Assembly: GCA_964619935.1 (NCBI GenBank)
Contig: CAZUGO010000030.1
Span: 62,001 to 126,000 of the forward strand
Length of the DNA: 64,000 bases
Direction: 5' to 3'
From: CAZUGO01 sp964619935
GTDB taxonomy: Bacteria > Planctomycetota > Phycisphaerae > UBA1845 > CAIVHJ01
The notes beneath the pieces are model-generated. The model was not told the DNA's origin. It worked only from the letters and a program-made list of their open reading frames with translations, and did no database searches. Of the stretch, positions 43,915 to 52,593 are shown piece after piece. How positions within the stretch are numbered: the first letter of the stretch is position 1; the number at the start of each line of letters is the position of its first letter. Position numbers and translations under genes: made by a program.

Positions 43915-44790
43915 TCAGGCGCTGCGGGCCTGCTGAGTCAACGACTTCATCCGGGTGCACAACTCCTGCAGACTTCTGCGGGTCTGGCGGACGCTGCCCA
44001 GATCGGCCTCGCCCACATGAGCCTCCAGACCCGCCGCCGGGTAGACTCGCGACTCGCCGCCCAGCAGATCCTCGAAACGGCGGTTGGCGAGCCGCGCCGG
44101 TTCAGCGTCGGCAATCAGGCGGTCGACCTCCTGCGGGTCCTGAATCGTGGCCAAGGCGTCGATGTGTTCGGCGGTGATGCCGACCAACATCAGGGTCCGC
44201 CCCACCCGGATCAAGGCCACACTTTGCTTGGACGACAGAAAAGTGCGATTCAGCACTCGGATCAGCGAATGCCTGCCGCTCCGTCCGCGGCCCGCCCACT
44301 GGCGCAAGCCCCAGGCACCACCCCCGATCAGGGCGATCACGATGGCGAGCGGAGCCAGGCTGGTCATCCACTGCCGGATGTCGGGCGCCCCGCCGATCCC
44401 CGGCGCTGCGGACCCGGCCGCCGGCTCCCGGGCCTCCAGCAGGCGCAGCCGCGCCTCGGGCGCGGTTTCGGAGGGGGTCGCGGCCGCCGCTGCGGGTTCC
44501 GGCTGCGGCGTCATTTCGGGTTCGGTCACCGCCGCCGCTTCCGACTGGGTCTCGGGGGCCACCTCGGGCTTGGCCGCGACCGCGGGACGCGGGGCCATGG
44601 GCACCGCTTCATTCGCGCCCCGTGGGTCCAGCGCGGACGAAGCGCCCTCCGGCTGGGGCGGTGCCGCGGTGCGGGCCACCGTGGCCGGCGCGTTGGCATC
44701 CATCTGGGGGACCGTGCCCCGGACCCCGTCACGCGGCTCGGTGGCGATCCCCGCGGCGACGACCAGCAATAGAATGATTGTCGAGTCCAT
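43915..44790 (-). CDS. fliO: FliO with long N-terminal extension
   Basis: The 291-residue protein has a short N-terminal hydrophobic signal (1-17), an extended Ala/Pro/Glu-rich stretch (about 20-135), one membrane helix (about 144-163, PLAIVIALIGGGAWGL), and the FliO cytoplasmic domain (LIRVLNRTFLSSKQSVALIRVG, LMLVGIT). E. coli FliO is about 120 residues, so the linker is an expansion. FliO assists assembly of the FliP ring. Position between fliN and fliP supports the call. Confidence 0.85.
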   Translation of the reverse strand: MDSTIILLLVVAAGIATEPRDGVRGTVPQMDANAPATVARTAAPPQPEGASSALDPRGANEAVPMAPRPAVAAKPEVAPETQSEAAAVTEPEMTPQPEPAAAAATPSETAPEARLRLLEAREPAAGSAAPGIGGAPDIRQWMTSLAPLAIVIALIGGGAWGLRQWAGRGRSGRHSLIRVLNRTFLSSKQSVALIRVGRTLMLVGITAEHIDALATIQDPQEVDRLIADAEPARLANRRFEDLLGGESRVYPAAGLEAHVGEADLGSVRQTRRSLQELCTRMKSLTQQARSA

Positions 44791-44844
44791 GGTGCGCTTC
44801 CTTCCGGTGACGGCGATCGCCGGTGCTAGGCGGCTGCCGGGCGA

Positions 44845-45303
44845 TCAGTCCTCGTCTTCAGGTCCCTTGGCCAGGTCGGAAATGATTTCGTTGACGCGGA
44901 CACAGAAATTGTCATTGAGCACGAGCACTTCGCCCCGGGCCACCAGCCGCTCATTGACAAAGACGTCGACCGGGTCACCGGCGAGTTTGTCCAGTTCGAC
45001 CACCGAGCCCTCGCCCAGGCGCAGGACATCCTCGACCAGCATGCGGCTGCGGCCCAACTCGATCTTGACGTGCAGGCCGACATCCTTGAGCAGTTGAATG
45101 GATTGCTTGGAGGCGGCAATCGCCGCGGCAGCGCGGTCAAATTCCGGAAGCGGCATGGGCTGCGGATCCGCCGGTGTGCGGCGGGCGGACGCCGCCGATT
45201 GCTTGGCGTTCGCCACGGTGCTTTGCTCGGCGTGGTCGGCCGATTCGGCGGCGGGATCCAGCGCGTCGTTGGGCAGATCTTCAGACATCGAGTGGGCACC
45301 CAT
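44845..45303 (-). CDS. fliN: Switch protein FliN
   Basis: The 152-residue protein has an acidic, disordered N-terminus (to about 60) and a C-terminal SpoA domain (about 70-145: LKDVGLHVKIELGRSRMLVE, LGEGSVVELDKLAGDPVDVF, VNERLVARGEVLVLNDNFCV, RVNEIIS). It is part of the rotor C-ring, binding FliM and export components. An internal ATG (45288) is an equally possible start. It follows fliL directly; no fliM precedes it. Confidence 0.92.
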   Translation of the reverse strand: MGAHSMSEDLPNDALDPAAESADHAEQSTVANAKQSAASARRTPADPQPMPLPEFDRAAAAIAASKQSIQLLKDVGLHVKIELGRSRMLVEDVLRLGEGSVVELDKLAGDPVDVFVNERLVARGEVLVLNDNFCVRVNEIISDLAKGPEDED

Positions 45304-45388
45304 CCATGGCTACTGCGGCGTCCTCCATGACGATTCGACGGCGCCCGCTCCGGCCGGGAGCCGGCCGGGCGCGGCGTCTGGTAACTTA

Positions 45389-45925
45389 TTAATCGGCTCG
45401 TGTGGCGCTAAACTCCGGGAAGAGTACTTCCTTTATGAGATTGGGGTCGCCGAAAACCTGGGCCAGCTCGTGCTTGAATTGCCGCCTCAGAGTCTCTAAC
45501 CCAGGTTCATTCAAGAATTTAGGGTCAGCGGCGCGGACCAGCTTGCCCAGCCGGTCGTCGACCGTGTTCTGGCGGGCCTGGATCATTTCTTCGGCCTTGA
45601 TCCGGGAGCGGGCCTCCACCACCACCACCACGCCCATCTGGTAAACGAATACCCGACCGTCCTGGCTGTTGAAAGCCATCAGGGTGGTCAAGGGCAATTC
45701 AGCGGACAGCTCCCCGCTGCCTTCTGCGGTCTCCGGGCTGCCGCCCTCGCCGGCGGCGGTTTGCCGGGGACCCCCGCCCATGTATCGAACGGCGACCATC
45801 AGTCCGGCCCCTTCCACGAGCATCAGCCCGCCAACCACGGCAACGGTCAGCAGATTGCGGTGGCGGTCGCCAAAGGCCCGTGCTTCGGCGGGGGCTGGTT
45901 CCTTTTCAGTCACTGGCTTTGGCAT
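45389..45925 (-). CDS. fliL: Basal-body/stator-associated protein FliL
   Basis: The start at 45925 (MPKPVTEKEPAPAEARAFG) overlaps the motB stop by 20 bases. The 178-residue protein has one membrane helix (about 24-49) and a periplasmic FliL domain (GRVFVYQMGVVVVVEARSRI, KAEEMIQARQNTVDDRLGKL, ELAQVFGDPNLIKEVLFPEF). FliL surrounds the stator and supports torque. It sits between motB and fliN. Confidence 0.85.
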   Translation of the reverse strand: MPKPVTEKEPAPAEARAFGDRHRNLLTVAVVGGLMLVEGAGLMVAVRYMGGGPRQTAAGEGGSPETAEGSGELSAELPLTTLMAFNSQDGRVFVYQMGVVVVVEARSRIKAEEMIQARQNTVDDRLGKLVRAADPKFLNEPGLETLRRQFKHELAQVFGDPNLIKEVLFPEFSATRAD

Positions 45926-46688
45926 GCGGTTTCCTGCCTGCGCTATGGTGAATTCGCTCATCGACCGATAATGCTTCGCCGTCGTACTCATTGACCAGGG
46001 CACTGGTGACCACGATCTCCACCCGGCGGTTCCGGGAACGGCGCTCCTCGGTGTAGGCCTGCGAGACCAGCGGCTCATGATGGGCCGCACTGATCAGGCG
46101 CATCCGCCGCGGGTCGATGCCCAAGGCCACCAACCGGTCGCGGATGTGTTCGGCGCGGGCGATGGCCAGGGCGTCGCCGTCGGCATAACCATGCGCTGCC
46201 GGGGTCTCGTCCACCGAGATGTGGCCCACGATCTCGATCAGGTTGGTCAGTCCGCGAATGATCTCCGCGAAATCCTCCAGGACCTGCTCGCGGCCGACCA
46301 CCAGGACGTTGCGGTTGCGTTCGAACTGCAAGGCGCCCTGCAGGGCCAGCGTGGTGGTCTTGCGAACCTCGGTGACCAGCGGGCGCTTGCCCTCCACCCC
46401 GCGCTCCTGGGTTTGGCCGATGTGTTTGATCTCGTCGGGAATCTGGATGTTCATGAGGACCTTGATCAGCGAGGTCTGTGGGGGCTGTTCGGTCGGCACC
46501 CGCCCGACGCCGCCCTTGTAGCCGAAGGCGATCCGCAACGACTCCATGACCTTCTTGAAGCGGACCTCCTGCTTGAGTTCGCTCATGGACACCAGCAGCA
46601 CAAAGAAGGTCAACAACAGGCTCATCATGTCCCCGTAGGTGACCATCCACTCGGGGGCGCCTGCCGACTTCTTTTCGCGCTTCTTCAC
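45906..46688 (-). CDS. motB: Stator protein MotB
   Basis: The 260-residue protein has one N-terminal membrane helix with the proton/ion-binding aspartate in PEWMVTYGDMM (D20). Its OmpA-type peptidoglycan-binding domain (about 110-235) has IEIVGHISVDETPA, IARAEHIRDRLVALGIDP and RRSRNRRVEIVV. It follows motA with a 4-base gap. Whether protons or sodium ions are used cannot be read from the sequence. Confidence 0.95.
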   Translation of the reverse strand: MKKREKKSAGAPEWMVTYGDMMSLLLTFFVLLVSMSELKQEVRFKKVMESLRIAFGYKGGVGRVPTEQPPQTSLIKVLMNIQIPDEIKHIGQTQERGVEGKRPLVTEVRKTTTLALQGALQFERNRNVLVVGREQVLEDFAEIIRGLTNLIEIVGHISVDETPAAHGYADGDALAIARAEHIRDRLVALGIDPRRMRLISAAHHEPLVSQAYTEERRSRNRRVEIVVTSALVNEYDGEALSVDERIHHSAGRKPHAKASD

Positions 46689-46692
46689 GCGG

Positions 46693-47469
46693 TCAGCCGT
46701 CCTTGTCGTTGCCGCCGCGTTGCGACGGCGGCAGGAAGATTTTCAGCTTCTGCTCGACAATCCGCGGATTGTCGCCGGATTGAATGCTCATCACGCCGCG
46801 AATGGCGATGCTCTTGAGGGTCAACTCCTCTTCGCTGCGCAGGGCCAGCTTCTCACCCAGCGGTCCGGCGATCAGGTTGGCGATCATCGCCCCGTACAGG
46901 GTGGTCAATAGGGCCACGGCCATACCCGGGCCGATCGAGCTGGGGTCGTCCATGTTCTTGAGCATCAGCACCAGGCCCACCAGGGTCCCGATCATCCCGA
47001 ACGCCGGGGAGTACTTGCCGATGTTGTCGAGAATGGCCTTGCCGCGCAGGTGTCGGTCGGCAACCGATTCCAGCTCGCTGGTCATGATGCCCTCGATCAG
47101 CTCGGGGTCGGTGCCGTCGACGGCCATCTGGATTCCGCTCACCAGAAAGCTGTTGTCGTTGTCGCGGGTCATGTTCTCCAACGAGAGGATGCCGTCGCGC
47201 CGGGCCACCTCGGCGTACTTGACCAGGTCGCGGATCAGGGCATGCGGATCGGTGGCCTTGGCGAAAAAGGCGTTCTTGACCACCTTGGTCATGCTCAGCA
47301 CCTGCCGCAACGGGAAGCTCATCAGCACGGTGGCGATGGTACCGCCCACCACGATGGCGATCGACGGCGCGTCGAGGAAGGTTTCGACGCCGCCGCCTGC
47401 GCTGCCCAACATGGCCCACAGCAGCAGGCCGAAGCCCAGAATCATTCCAATGAAGGTTGCGATATCCAT
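46693..47469 (-). CDS. motA: Stator protein MotA
   Basis: The 258-residue protein has four membrane helices (two near the N-terminus, two around 145-200: FGMIGTLVGLVLMLKNM and PGMAVALLTTLYGAMIANLI) and the MotA cytoplasmic loop. It forms the ion channel and torque generator with MotB. Confidence 0.96.
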   Translation of the reverse strand: MDIATFIGMILGFGLLLWAMLGSAGGGVETFLDAPSIAIVVGGTIATVLMSFPLRQVLSMTKVVKNAFFAKATDPHALIRDLVKYAEVARRDGILSLENMTRDNDNSFLVSGIQMAVDGTDPELIEGIMTSELESVADRHLRGKAILDNIGKYSPAFGMIGTLVGLVLMLKNMDDPSSIGPGMAVALLTTLYGAMIANLIAGPLGEKLALRSEEELTLKSIAIRGVMSIQSGDNPRIVEQKLKIFLPPSQRGGNDKDG

Positions 47470-47577
47470 GGCCGACTCAAACCGCTTCGGTTATCCACCC
47501 GTGCAGGGCCGCGGCCGGGCGGACCCGCCGCGCAGCACCACCCTACTTCAGGTATCGTGTGTTTCGAACGTCCGGCT

Positions 47578-47772
47578 TCACTGCACGGCGAAACTGCGCA
47601 GCTGACGTCCGTATTCGATGGCCTTGCGCACGACTTCCTCCAGCGAGTCCTTGATCATCAGGCGATCTCCGTTGATCAGCGTCACCAGGGTATCGGGCGT
47701 GGACTCGACGGTCTTGATCAGCTCCGCATTGACCACCATCGGCTTGTCATTCAAACGGGTCACGGTAATCAT
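47578..47772 (-). CDS. flbD: FlbD family flagellar protein
   Basis: The 64-residue protein (MITVTRLNDKPMVVNAELIK) has the FlbD core with VES-TPDTLVTLINGDRLMI and a VVxKxxEYxR helix. It is found next to flgE and motA in many flagellar clusters, as here (6 bases after flgE). Function is not well defined; it is unrelated to the Caulobacter regulator of the same name. Confidence 0.9.
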   Translation of the reverse strand: MITVTRLNDKPMVVNAELIKTVESTPDTLVTLINGDRLMIKDSLEEVVRKAIEYGRQLRSFAVQ

Positions 47773-47778
47773 GGCCTT

Positions 47779-49449
47779 CTACCTGGCGATCAGCAGCAGT
47801 TCCTGCAACAGCTCATCCGCGGTGGTGATCACCCGGCTGTTGGCGGAGAATGCCGTCGATGCATTAATCAGCCCGATAAACTCGCGGGCCAGGTTGACGT
47901 TGCTCTGCTCCAGGGCCCCGGATTCGATGGCACCGGCGTTGCCGTCACCGGCCACCCCGATGCGGGCGGCGCCGGAATTGAGCGTCTCGGTGTAGTGGTT
48001 GCCGGTCTCGAGCTTCAGGCCCTGGGGGTTGACGAAGGTGGCCACGGCCACCTGGCCCAGCTTCTGGGTGCTGGCGTTGCTGAACGAGCCGGTGATGACG
48101 CCGTCACGGTCGACGAAGAAATCGACCAGCGTTCCGAACGGCAGACCGTCCTGATCGGCCAGCCCCACCTCCGACGGATCGTCGGCCAGCCCGGTGACCG
48201 CCGCCGGATCAATGCCGAAGGCAATGTCGGACGCACCGGTATCGTTGCGACTGACGGTCAATGCCGTCCCCGTGGTGCCGATGAGGTTGCCGTTGGTATC
48301 AAAGCTCAGGGTGCCGCTGCCCAGGGCGTTGGAGACGTCGCTGTCGTCGGCGGACTCCGCGTAGAACCGCCACATTGAACCCGACTCGCCCTTGGACACC
48401 AGGGCCAGCCGCAGGCGGACGTTGACCTCCTGGCCCAGCGAATCGTAGATGATGAAGCCGGTGGTGGTGCCTCCCCCGATGGCCGCCGAGACATCGTCGA
48501 ACCGTGCCGCCACCGTGTTTTGCGTGGTGTTGGTAATGCTGCTCAACGCCAGTTCCAGGCTGTTGGCCGAACCGTGGTTGCCGGTGACCACCAGGCGGCC
48601 CTGGTCATCGAGGGTCACCGCGGCCGACTCCCCCAGGGTCGCGTCGGTGTGCAGCGCCAACGTCCCTTCCAGGAAGGTCATCCAATCCTGCACCGTGCCG
48701 CCGGACGCCCCGACGGTGAACTGGCCTTCGGGGAGCACGAAACCGCCTTTGCGCGCGTCACTGATGGCAATGACGTCGCCGTCGGCCATCAGGGCGTTGC
48801 CGTCGGCATCGATGAGCGCCGTCAGTGGGGTGGCCGCGGTCGCCACGCCGGCCGCGGTCAACAACGCTTCGGACTGGGAGACCGATCCTGCTGTCGCCGG
48901 CAGCGACTGGGCATCGAGGTTGCCCTGCAAGGTGGCCAGCGTGGTGGCCGACGCACGGGTCAAGGTACCGATGGGGATGACGATGTCGACCAGGGCACCG
49001 GGGTCGATCTCGCCATCGGCGCCGACGGCGTAGCCCTGGACCCGCAGACCTTCGTTGGACACCAGGTTGCCGTCGGCATCGAGCACGAACGCCCCGTCGC
49101 GGGTATAGGCCGCCACCGCCTGATCCCGGGCCAGAATGAAGAAGCCGGCGCCTTCGAGCGCCAGATCGCCCTGGGACCCGGTGGTCGACACCGATCCCTG
49201 CTGGAATCCGCGATTGATGGCCCCGACGTTGGAGCCCAATCCGACCTGTACCGGGTTGGTGCCCCCCAGAACGTCGCCCGGGGCCGTCGCCGCCCGCAGG
49301 GTCAGTGAGAACAAGGTTTCCAAATCCGCCCGGCTGGCCTTGAAGCCGGTGGTGTTGACGTTGGCGATGTTGTCACCGATGACGTCGAGTTGGACCTGCG
49401 AGGTCTGCAACCCGGTCACCGCGGTGTTCATGGCAGAACCGAAACTCAT
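47779..49449 (-). CDS. flgE: Flagellar hook protein FlgE
   Basis: The 556-residue protein starts MSFGSAMNTAVTGLQTSQVQ and has the rod/hook N-terminal motif DNIANVNTTGFKASR. It ends with the FlgE C-terminal motif LEQSNVNLAREFIGLINAST followed by AFSANSRVITTADELLQEL. The middle has the hook domains D1-D3. It polymerises into the hook. A GGGAGA ribosome binding site precedes the ATG; a sigma-54-like box lies just upstream of that. Confidence 0.95.
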   Translation of the reverse strand: MSFGSAMNTAVTGLQTSQVQLDVIGDNIANVNTTGFKASRADLETLFSLTLRAATAPGDVLGGTNPVQVGLGSNVGAINRGFQQGSVSTTGSQGDLALEGAGFFILARDQAVAAYTRDGAFVLDADGNLVSNEGLRVQGYAVGADGEIDPGALVDIVIPIGTLTRASATTLATLQGNLDAQSLPATAGSVSQSEALLTAAGVATAATPLTALIDADGNALMADGDVIAISDARKGGFVLPEGQFTVGASGGTVQDWMTFLEGTLALHTDATLGESAAVTLDDQGRLVVTGNHGSANSLELALSSITNTTQNTVAARFDDVSAAIGGGTTTGFIIYDSLGQEVNVRLRLALVSKGESGSMWRFYAESADDSDVSNALGSGTLSFDTNGNLIGTTGTALTVSRNDTGASDIAFGIDPAAVTGLADDPSEVGLADQDGLPFGTLVDFFVDRDGVITGSFSNASTQKLGQVAVATFVNPQGLKLETGNHYTETLNSGAARIGVAGDGNAGAIESGALEQSNVNLAREFIGLINASTAFSANSRVITTADELLQELLLIAR

Positions 49450-49462
49450 GGCACAGTCTCCC

Positions 49463-49477
49463 GCAACAAGTGTGCCG
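49463..49477 (-). promoter_or_regulatory. Sigma-54-like -24/-12 site upstream of flgE
   Basis: On the minus strand cGGCACacttgTTGC has the invariant GG and GC separated by exactly 10 bases, with near-consensus -24 (CGGCAC) and -12 (TTGC) elements. The predicted start of transcription is 2 bases before the flgE ATG, which would make a leaderless message and exclude the ribosome binding site; this weakens the call. A sigma-54 response regulator is encoded in the same cluster. Confidence 0.4.
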
Positions 49478-49498
49478 GGCCCAATGAGCCCGCCGGCG

Positions 49499-50116
49499 TC
49501 ATCCTGACGTGTGCAGCGCTGCCGGACTCCGCCGGTCGACCACCTGATCCAGAAAAACGTCCCTGCCCGAATCCAACTCCAGAACCAAGCGCCCAGAGTG
49601 CTGCTTGACCGCCTCGACGACGCCCTCGACCCGTTGGATTGAGCCGTCCTCGATGAGGTCGGCCGTGACCGTCCAACCCAGCAGCGACTGCTGCAACTGC
49701 TCCATGGAGGTCACCGTCTGGACTTCGCTGAGCGGCAACTCGTGATGGCCCCCCAGGACCAGAAGCGGAGCGCCTTGGTCATCGAAGCGGACCGCCGAGA
49801 CCACGCCTTCGACCGGGCCCAGGGGCGTCTGACCGTGCACGTACTGCCCGACCAGTGTCGCCGCCGAACCCAGACGCTGCTGATCGACCAGCGAGCGCAT
49901 GGTCTGGGTCACTTCGTTGTTCATCTCGATGTTGCGGATGGTGGCGATCTGTTCCAGCAACTTGTCGTTATCGGTCGGCTGGAGCGGATCCTGGTTCAGC
50001 AGATCGGTGATGATCAGCTTGAAGAATTCCTGCGACGACAGCGCCCCGAAGTCGGTGGGGTCGGTCGCCGGAAGCGCTCCGCGGGACGCGGCCGGCGCAA
50101 TGGCGGTTAGATCCAT
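49499..50116 (-). CDS. flgD: Hook-cap protein FlgD
   Basis: ATG 50116 is preferred because GGAGG lies 6 bases upstream (inside the longer frame). The 205-residue protein has the FlgD N-terminal export/capping motif FFKLIITDLLNQDPLQPTDN followed by the helix LEQIATIRNIEMNNEVTQTM. The C-terminal part has the FlgD Tudor/FnIII-like block (ASAATLVGQYVHGQT then strands). It caps the growing hook and is lost when the hook is complete. Confidence 0.9.
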   Translation of the reverse strand: MDLTAIAPAASRGALPATDPTDFGALSSQEFFKLIITDLLNQDPLQPTDNDKLLEQIATIRNIEMNNEVTQTMRSLVDQQRLGSAATLVGQYVHGQTPLGPVEGVVSAVRFDDQGAPLLVLGGHHELPLSEVQTVTSMEQLQQSLLGWTVTADLIEDGSIQRVEGVVEAVKQHSGRLVLELDSGRDVFLDQVVDRRSPAALHTSG

Positions 50117-50179
50117 GAGGTCCTCCATGATTCGTGAGCTGCGGGCTCCGCCCTGATAACCAGGAGACGGTCCTGTCCC

Positions 50180-51379
50180 CTATGCCTTGAGATCGAGCCC
50201 GCGCCCTCGCGGCGCGACCGCGCTGCCGGGTGGGTCGTCGGCTTCCGGCGACTCGGTGTCGCCACCGGGAGCCTCCGATGCGTCGTCGCCGCCTGCCGAC
50301 CGCGAGAAGTCGCGGCGGGCCTCCGGCGGCGGCTGACCGAACGGCCGCGGATCGAGCGCGCCGGCGTCCACCACCTCATAGCGCTCGATGGTAATGCCCT
50401 GGGACGCCAGGCTGTCGGACAGCAGCGTCGAACGGCCGGCCAGCAGGTCGCGTACGGAGGCGTGGTCGGCCTGAATGCGCACACGCAAACGATCGTGTTC
50501 CAACTGCAAATCGATGGTCAACTTGCCGAGTTCCGGCGGCTGAAGTTGCAGCCGCACCACCGAGTGCCCCTGTTGCAGGTTGGCCCGCAGCACCCGCAAC
50601 ACGTCGCCCATCGTGCGGGTTCGGGCCGTGTCTGACAGCGGCGCCGGGTCGGGCTTGGTCACGGTGGGTCTGCCATCGAGTGTGCCGCGGCGGGCCTGTC
50701 CGGACACACCGCCGTCTCCGCGCGGACCGGCGCCCGCCGCGGCGTCACCGCTCGCCTTGACCGGCAGAACCGCGGCAGCGCGCGACGCGGCCGCGACCGT
50801 GACCCGCGTCTCCGACGAGCGGGAGGCCGAGGGGTCCGCAGACACCGCCGGCACCCCAACGGGCGGCGGTGCTGCTGCCGGCGCGGATGCTGGCTCGGAT
50901 CCGATGGAGCGAGTGACCGGGGTCGTGCTGCCGTGAGCGCCAGCCGGTGGTTTGGGCGGTGCCTCGGTCACGGCCCCGGTGGCCGGCTGCCGCCCGACTG
51001 CATCCGGCGCAGCGCCGGACCCAGCTGACGGCGCCACCGATGGTCCCATCGACTCGGCAACCGGGCGGGCCCTGGCGGCCGACTCGGCAGCGACATCCAC
51101 GCTCCGCATCGGCGTGGCGAGCGGCCGGCGGCTGCCCGGACCCGAGCCCGAATCCGACGGCGATTCGATCACCCGGAAGTCGTCGTCGGCCAGCCGGGCA
51201 TTGGCCGAGGCCCGGGCGGCCCCGAAGTCTGCGGCCGTGATCGCGTCGCCCGCAGGGGGTAGTCCAGCCATCCGAGCGAACAACTCCAGAAACTCGGCGG
51301 GCGCCGGCGCGGGCACCCCGCTGCTGCCGGATGGATGACGATCCGCGGACGGGGCCGACAGCAGGGTACGTTCGATCAT
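50180..51379 (-). CDS. fliK: Hook-length control protein FliK
   Basis: The 399-residue protein has a long disordered Ala/Pro/Ser-rich N-terminal ruler region (about 1-255) and the conserved C-terminal hook-length domain, with VVRLQLQPPELGKLTIDLQL, EHDRLRVRIQADHASVRDLL and LSDSLASQGI. This is the usual FliK layout. It is secreted during hook growth and triggers the FlhB switch. The start overlaps the MotE-like gene stop (ATGA). Confidence 0.9.
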   Translation of the reverse strand: MIERTLLSAPSADRHPSGSSGVPAPAPAEFLELFARMAGLPPAGDAITAADFGAARASANARLADDDFRVIESPSDSGSGPGSRRPLATPMRSVDVAAESAARARPVAESMGPSVAPSAGSGAAPDAVGRQPATGAVTEAPPKPPAGAHGSTTPVTRSIGSEPASAPAAAPPPVGVPAVSADPSASRSSETRVTVAAASRAAAVLPVKASGDAAAGAGPRGDGGVSGQARRGTLDGRPTVTKPDPAPLSDTARTRTMGDVLRVLRANLQQGHSVVRLQLQPPELGKLTIDLQLEHDRLRVRIQADHASVRDLLAGRSTLLSDSLASQGITIERYEVVDAGALDPRPFGQPPPEARRDFSRSAGGDDASEAPGGDTESPEADDPPGSAVAPRGRGLDLKA

Positions 51380-52074
51380 TGGCCCATCCCCGCGGTCTGG
51401 CCGTCGACCGGCAAGTCCGCCGGCTGGCGGGCCATGGCCTCCAACATGCGATCACGCCACTCCGTTTCCGAAGCCGACTTGCACGATTCCAGGATTGATT
51501 TTCGCTTGCGAACGCTCAATTCCAGAAGAATGCGCAGGGCGTCGGCATCGCTGCTGTTCAACAAGAAATCCCGGCTCTTCTTGGGATCCATCTGGGCAAC
51601 GGTGGCGATCAACTTCTTGTGGGCGTCGCCGAGATCCTGTTCCTGGCGCTTGCGGCGCTGCGCGGCATAGGCCTCAACGCGGGCGTCGAAAGCCTCCTGG
51701 TCTTTCTGCAGCTTGAGGGCCCGACGGTTCCAAAGCATGTCCAACTGCCGGAGGTCGGCCAGGGCCCGTTGCTGCTTGAATCGTTCCATTTCCTCAGCTT
51801 CCAGCGTGTCCTGAATCATCTGGGCGGAAGTATCGGCACTGGCCTGGGGCCCGGTCGCCGCCGCATCGACGACCCCCACCGGCGGCGACCCGATCGGCTT
51901 GCCGCGCAACACCGCCGCCACACCCTCGATGGTTTCGCGATCGACCCTGCCGGTCGTATAGGCGAACACGCCGACGCCGATTAGCAGCGCGATGTGGATC
52001 AGCGCCAGCAGCGCTGCGACCGCATACACCGGCCGCAGCAGGCCCACACATTTCCGAGCCAGTGTCGCGATCAT
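51376..52074 (-). CDS. MotE-like flagellar protein with coiled coil
   Basis: The 232-residue protein has one membrane helix (about 17-39, YAVAALLALIHIALLIGVGV), a long charged coiled-coil part (about 85-150), and a C-terminal helical segment (AHKKLIATVAQMDPKKSRDF, LLNSSDADALRILLELS). That segment resembles the MgtE-N/MotE fold of flagellar and stator chaperones. It is wedged between fliJ and fliK with ATGA overlaps on both sides, the same slot where motE occurs in other bacteria. A role in periplasmic/membrane stator chaperoning is inferred. Confidence 0.65.
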   Translation of the reverse strand: MIATLARKCVGLLRPVYAVAALLALIHIALLIGVGVFAYTTGRVDRETIEGVAAVLRGKPIGSPPVGVVDAAATGPQASADTSAQMIQDTLEAEEMERFKQQRALADLRQLDMLWNRRALKLQKDQEAFDARVEAYAAQRRKRQEQDLGDAHKKLIATVAQMDPKKSRDFLLNSSDADALRILLELSVRKRKSILESCKSASETEWRDRMLEAMARQPADLPVDGQTAGMGQ

Positions 52075-52547
52075 GGGTCATCTCGTGAGGCATCAGCCGG
52101 TGGCAGCGCTACCCATCGGCCGAGCACGCCATCGTCAAGTTCCGCCTGTTCGGCACGCGCTGCAGCCAGGCGATGCCGCTCCCGGGCCCGGTCGCGCAAC
52201 TTCTCCAGAACCCGCAGCTCCTTGACCGCCTGAACCAGGGTCTGCTGTTCAGTGGCCAGCGTGCGCTTCTCGGCCAGCACTTCCTGATCCGCCTGTACCG
52301 CCAGGCGCTGCAGGTGAGACACCCAGTAACGCCGGTGCGACAGGCCCTGGACCTCCGGGTGGCGCTGGGCCGCGGCGGTGCGGGCCAAGTCCAGTTCGTC
52401 GCTGATCTGGGCGTGGACGGTTTCAATGTGTCCGCGCAACTCGAAGAGTCGGCGCAGCCGCTGGGCCACAACCCGCTGTTGGGCGTCGGCCTGCAGGCGG
52501 CGCCATCGCAACACGGCATCCAACTTGAAACAAAACTGCTTGGCCAT
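52071..52547 (-). CDS. fliJ: Export chaperone-escort FliJ
   Basis: The 158-residue protein is an almost continuous charged helix/coiled coil (FKLDAVLRWRRLQADAQQRV ... LAEKRTLATEQQTLVQAVKE) as in FliJ. It sits next to fliI and couples the FliI ATPase to the FlhA gate. Identification rests on length, composition and position. Confidence 0.85.
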   Translation of the reverse strand: MAKQFCFKLDAVLRWRRLQADAQQRVVAQRLRRLFELRGHIETVHAQISDELDLARTAAAQRHPEVQGLSHRRYWVSHLQRLAVQADQEVLAEKRTLATEQQTLVQAVKELRVLEKLRDRARERHRLAAARAEQAELDDGVLGRWVALPPADASRDDP

Positions 52548-52593
52548 GGATCGGTTTCAGGAACTCCGCGGGCAGTCCGGTGCTGCCCGCTGG

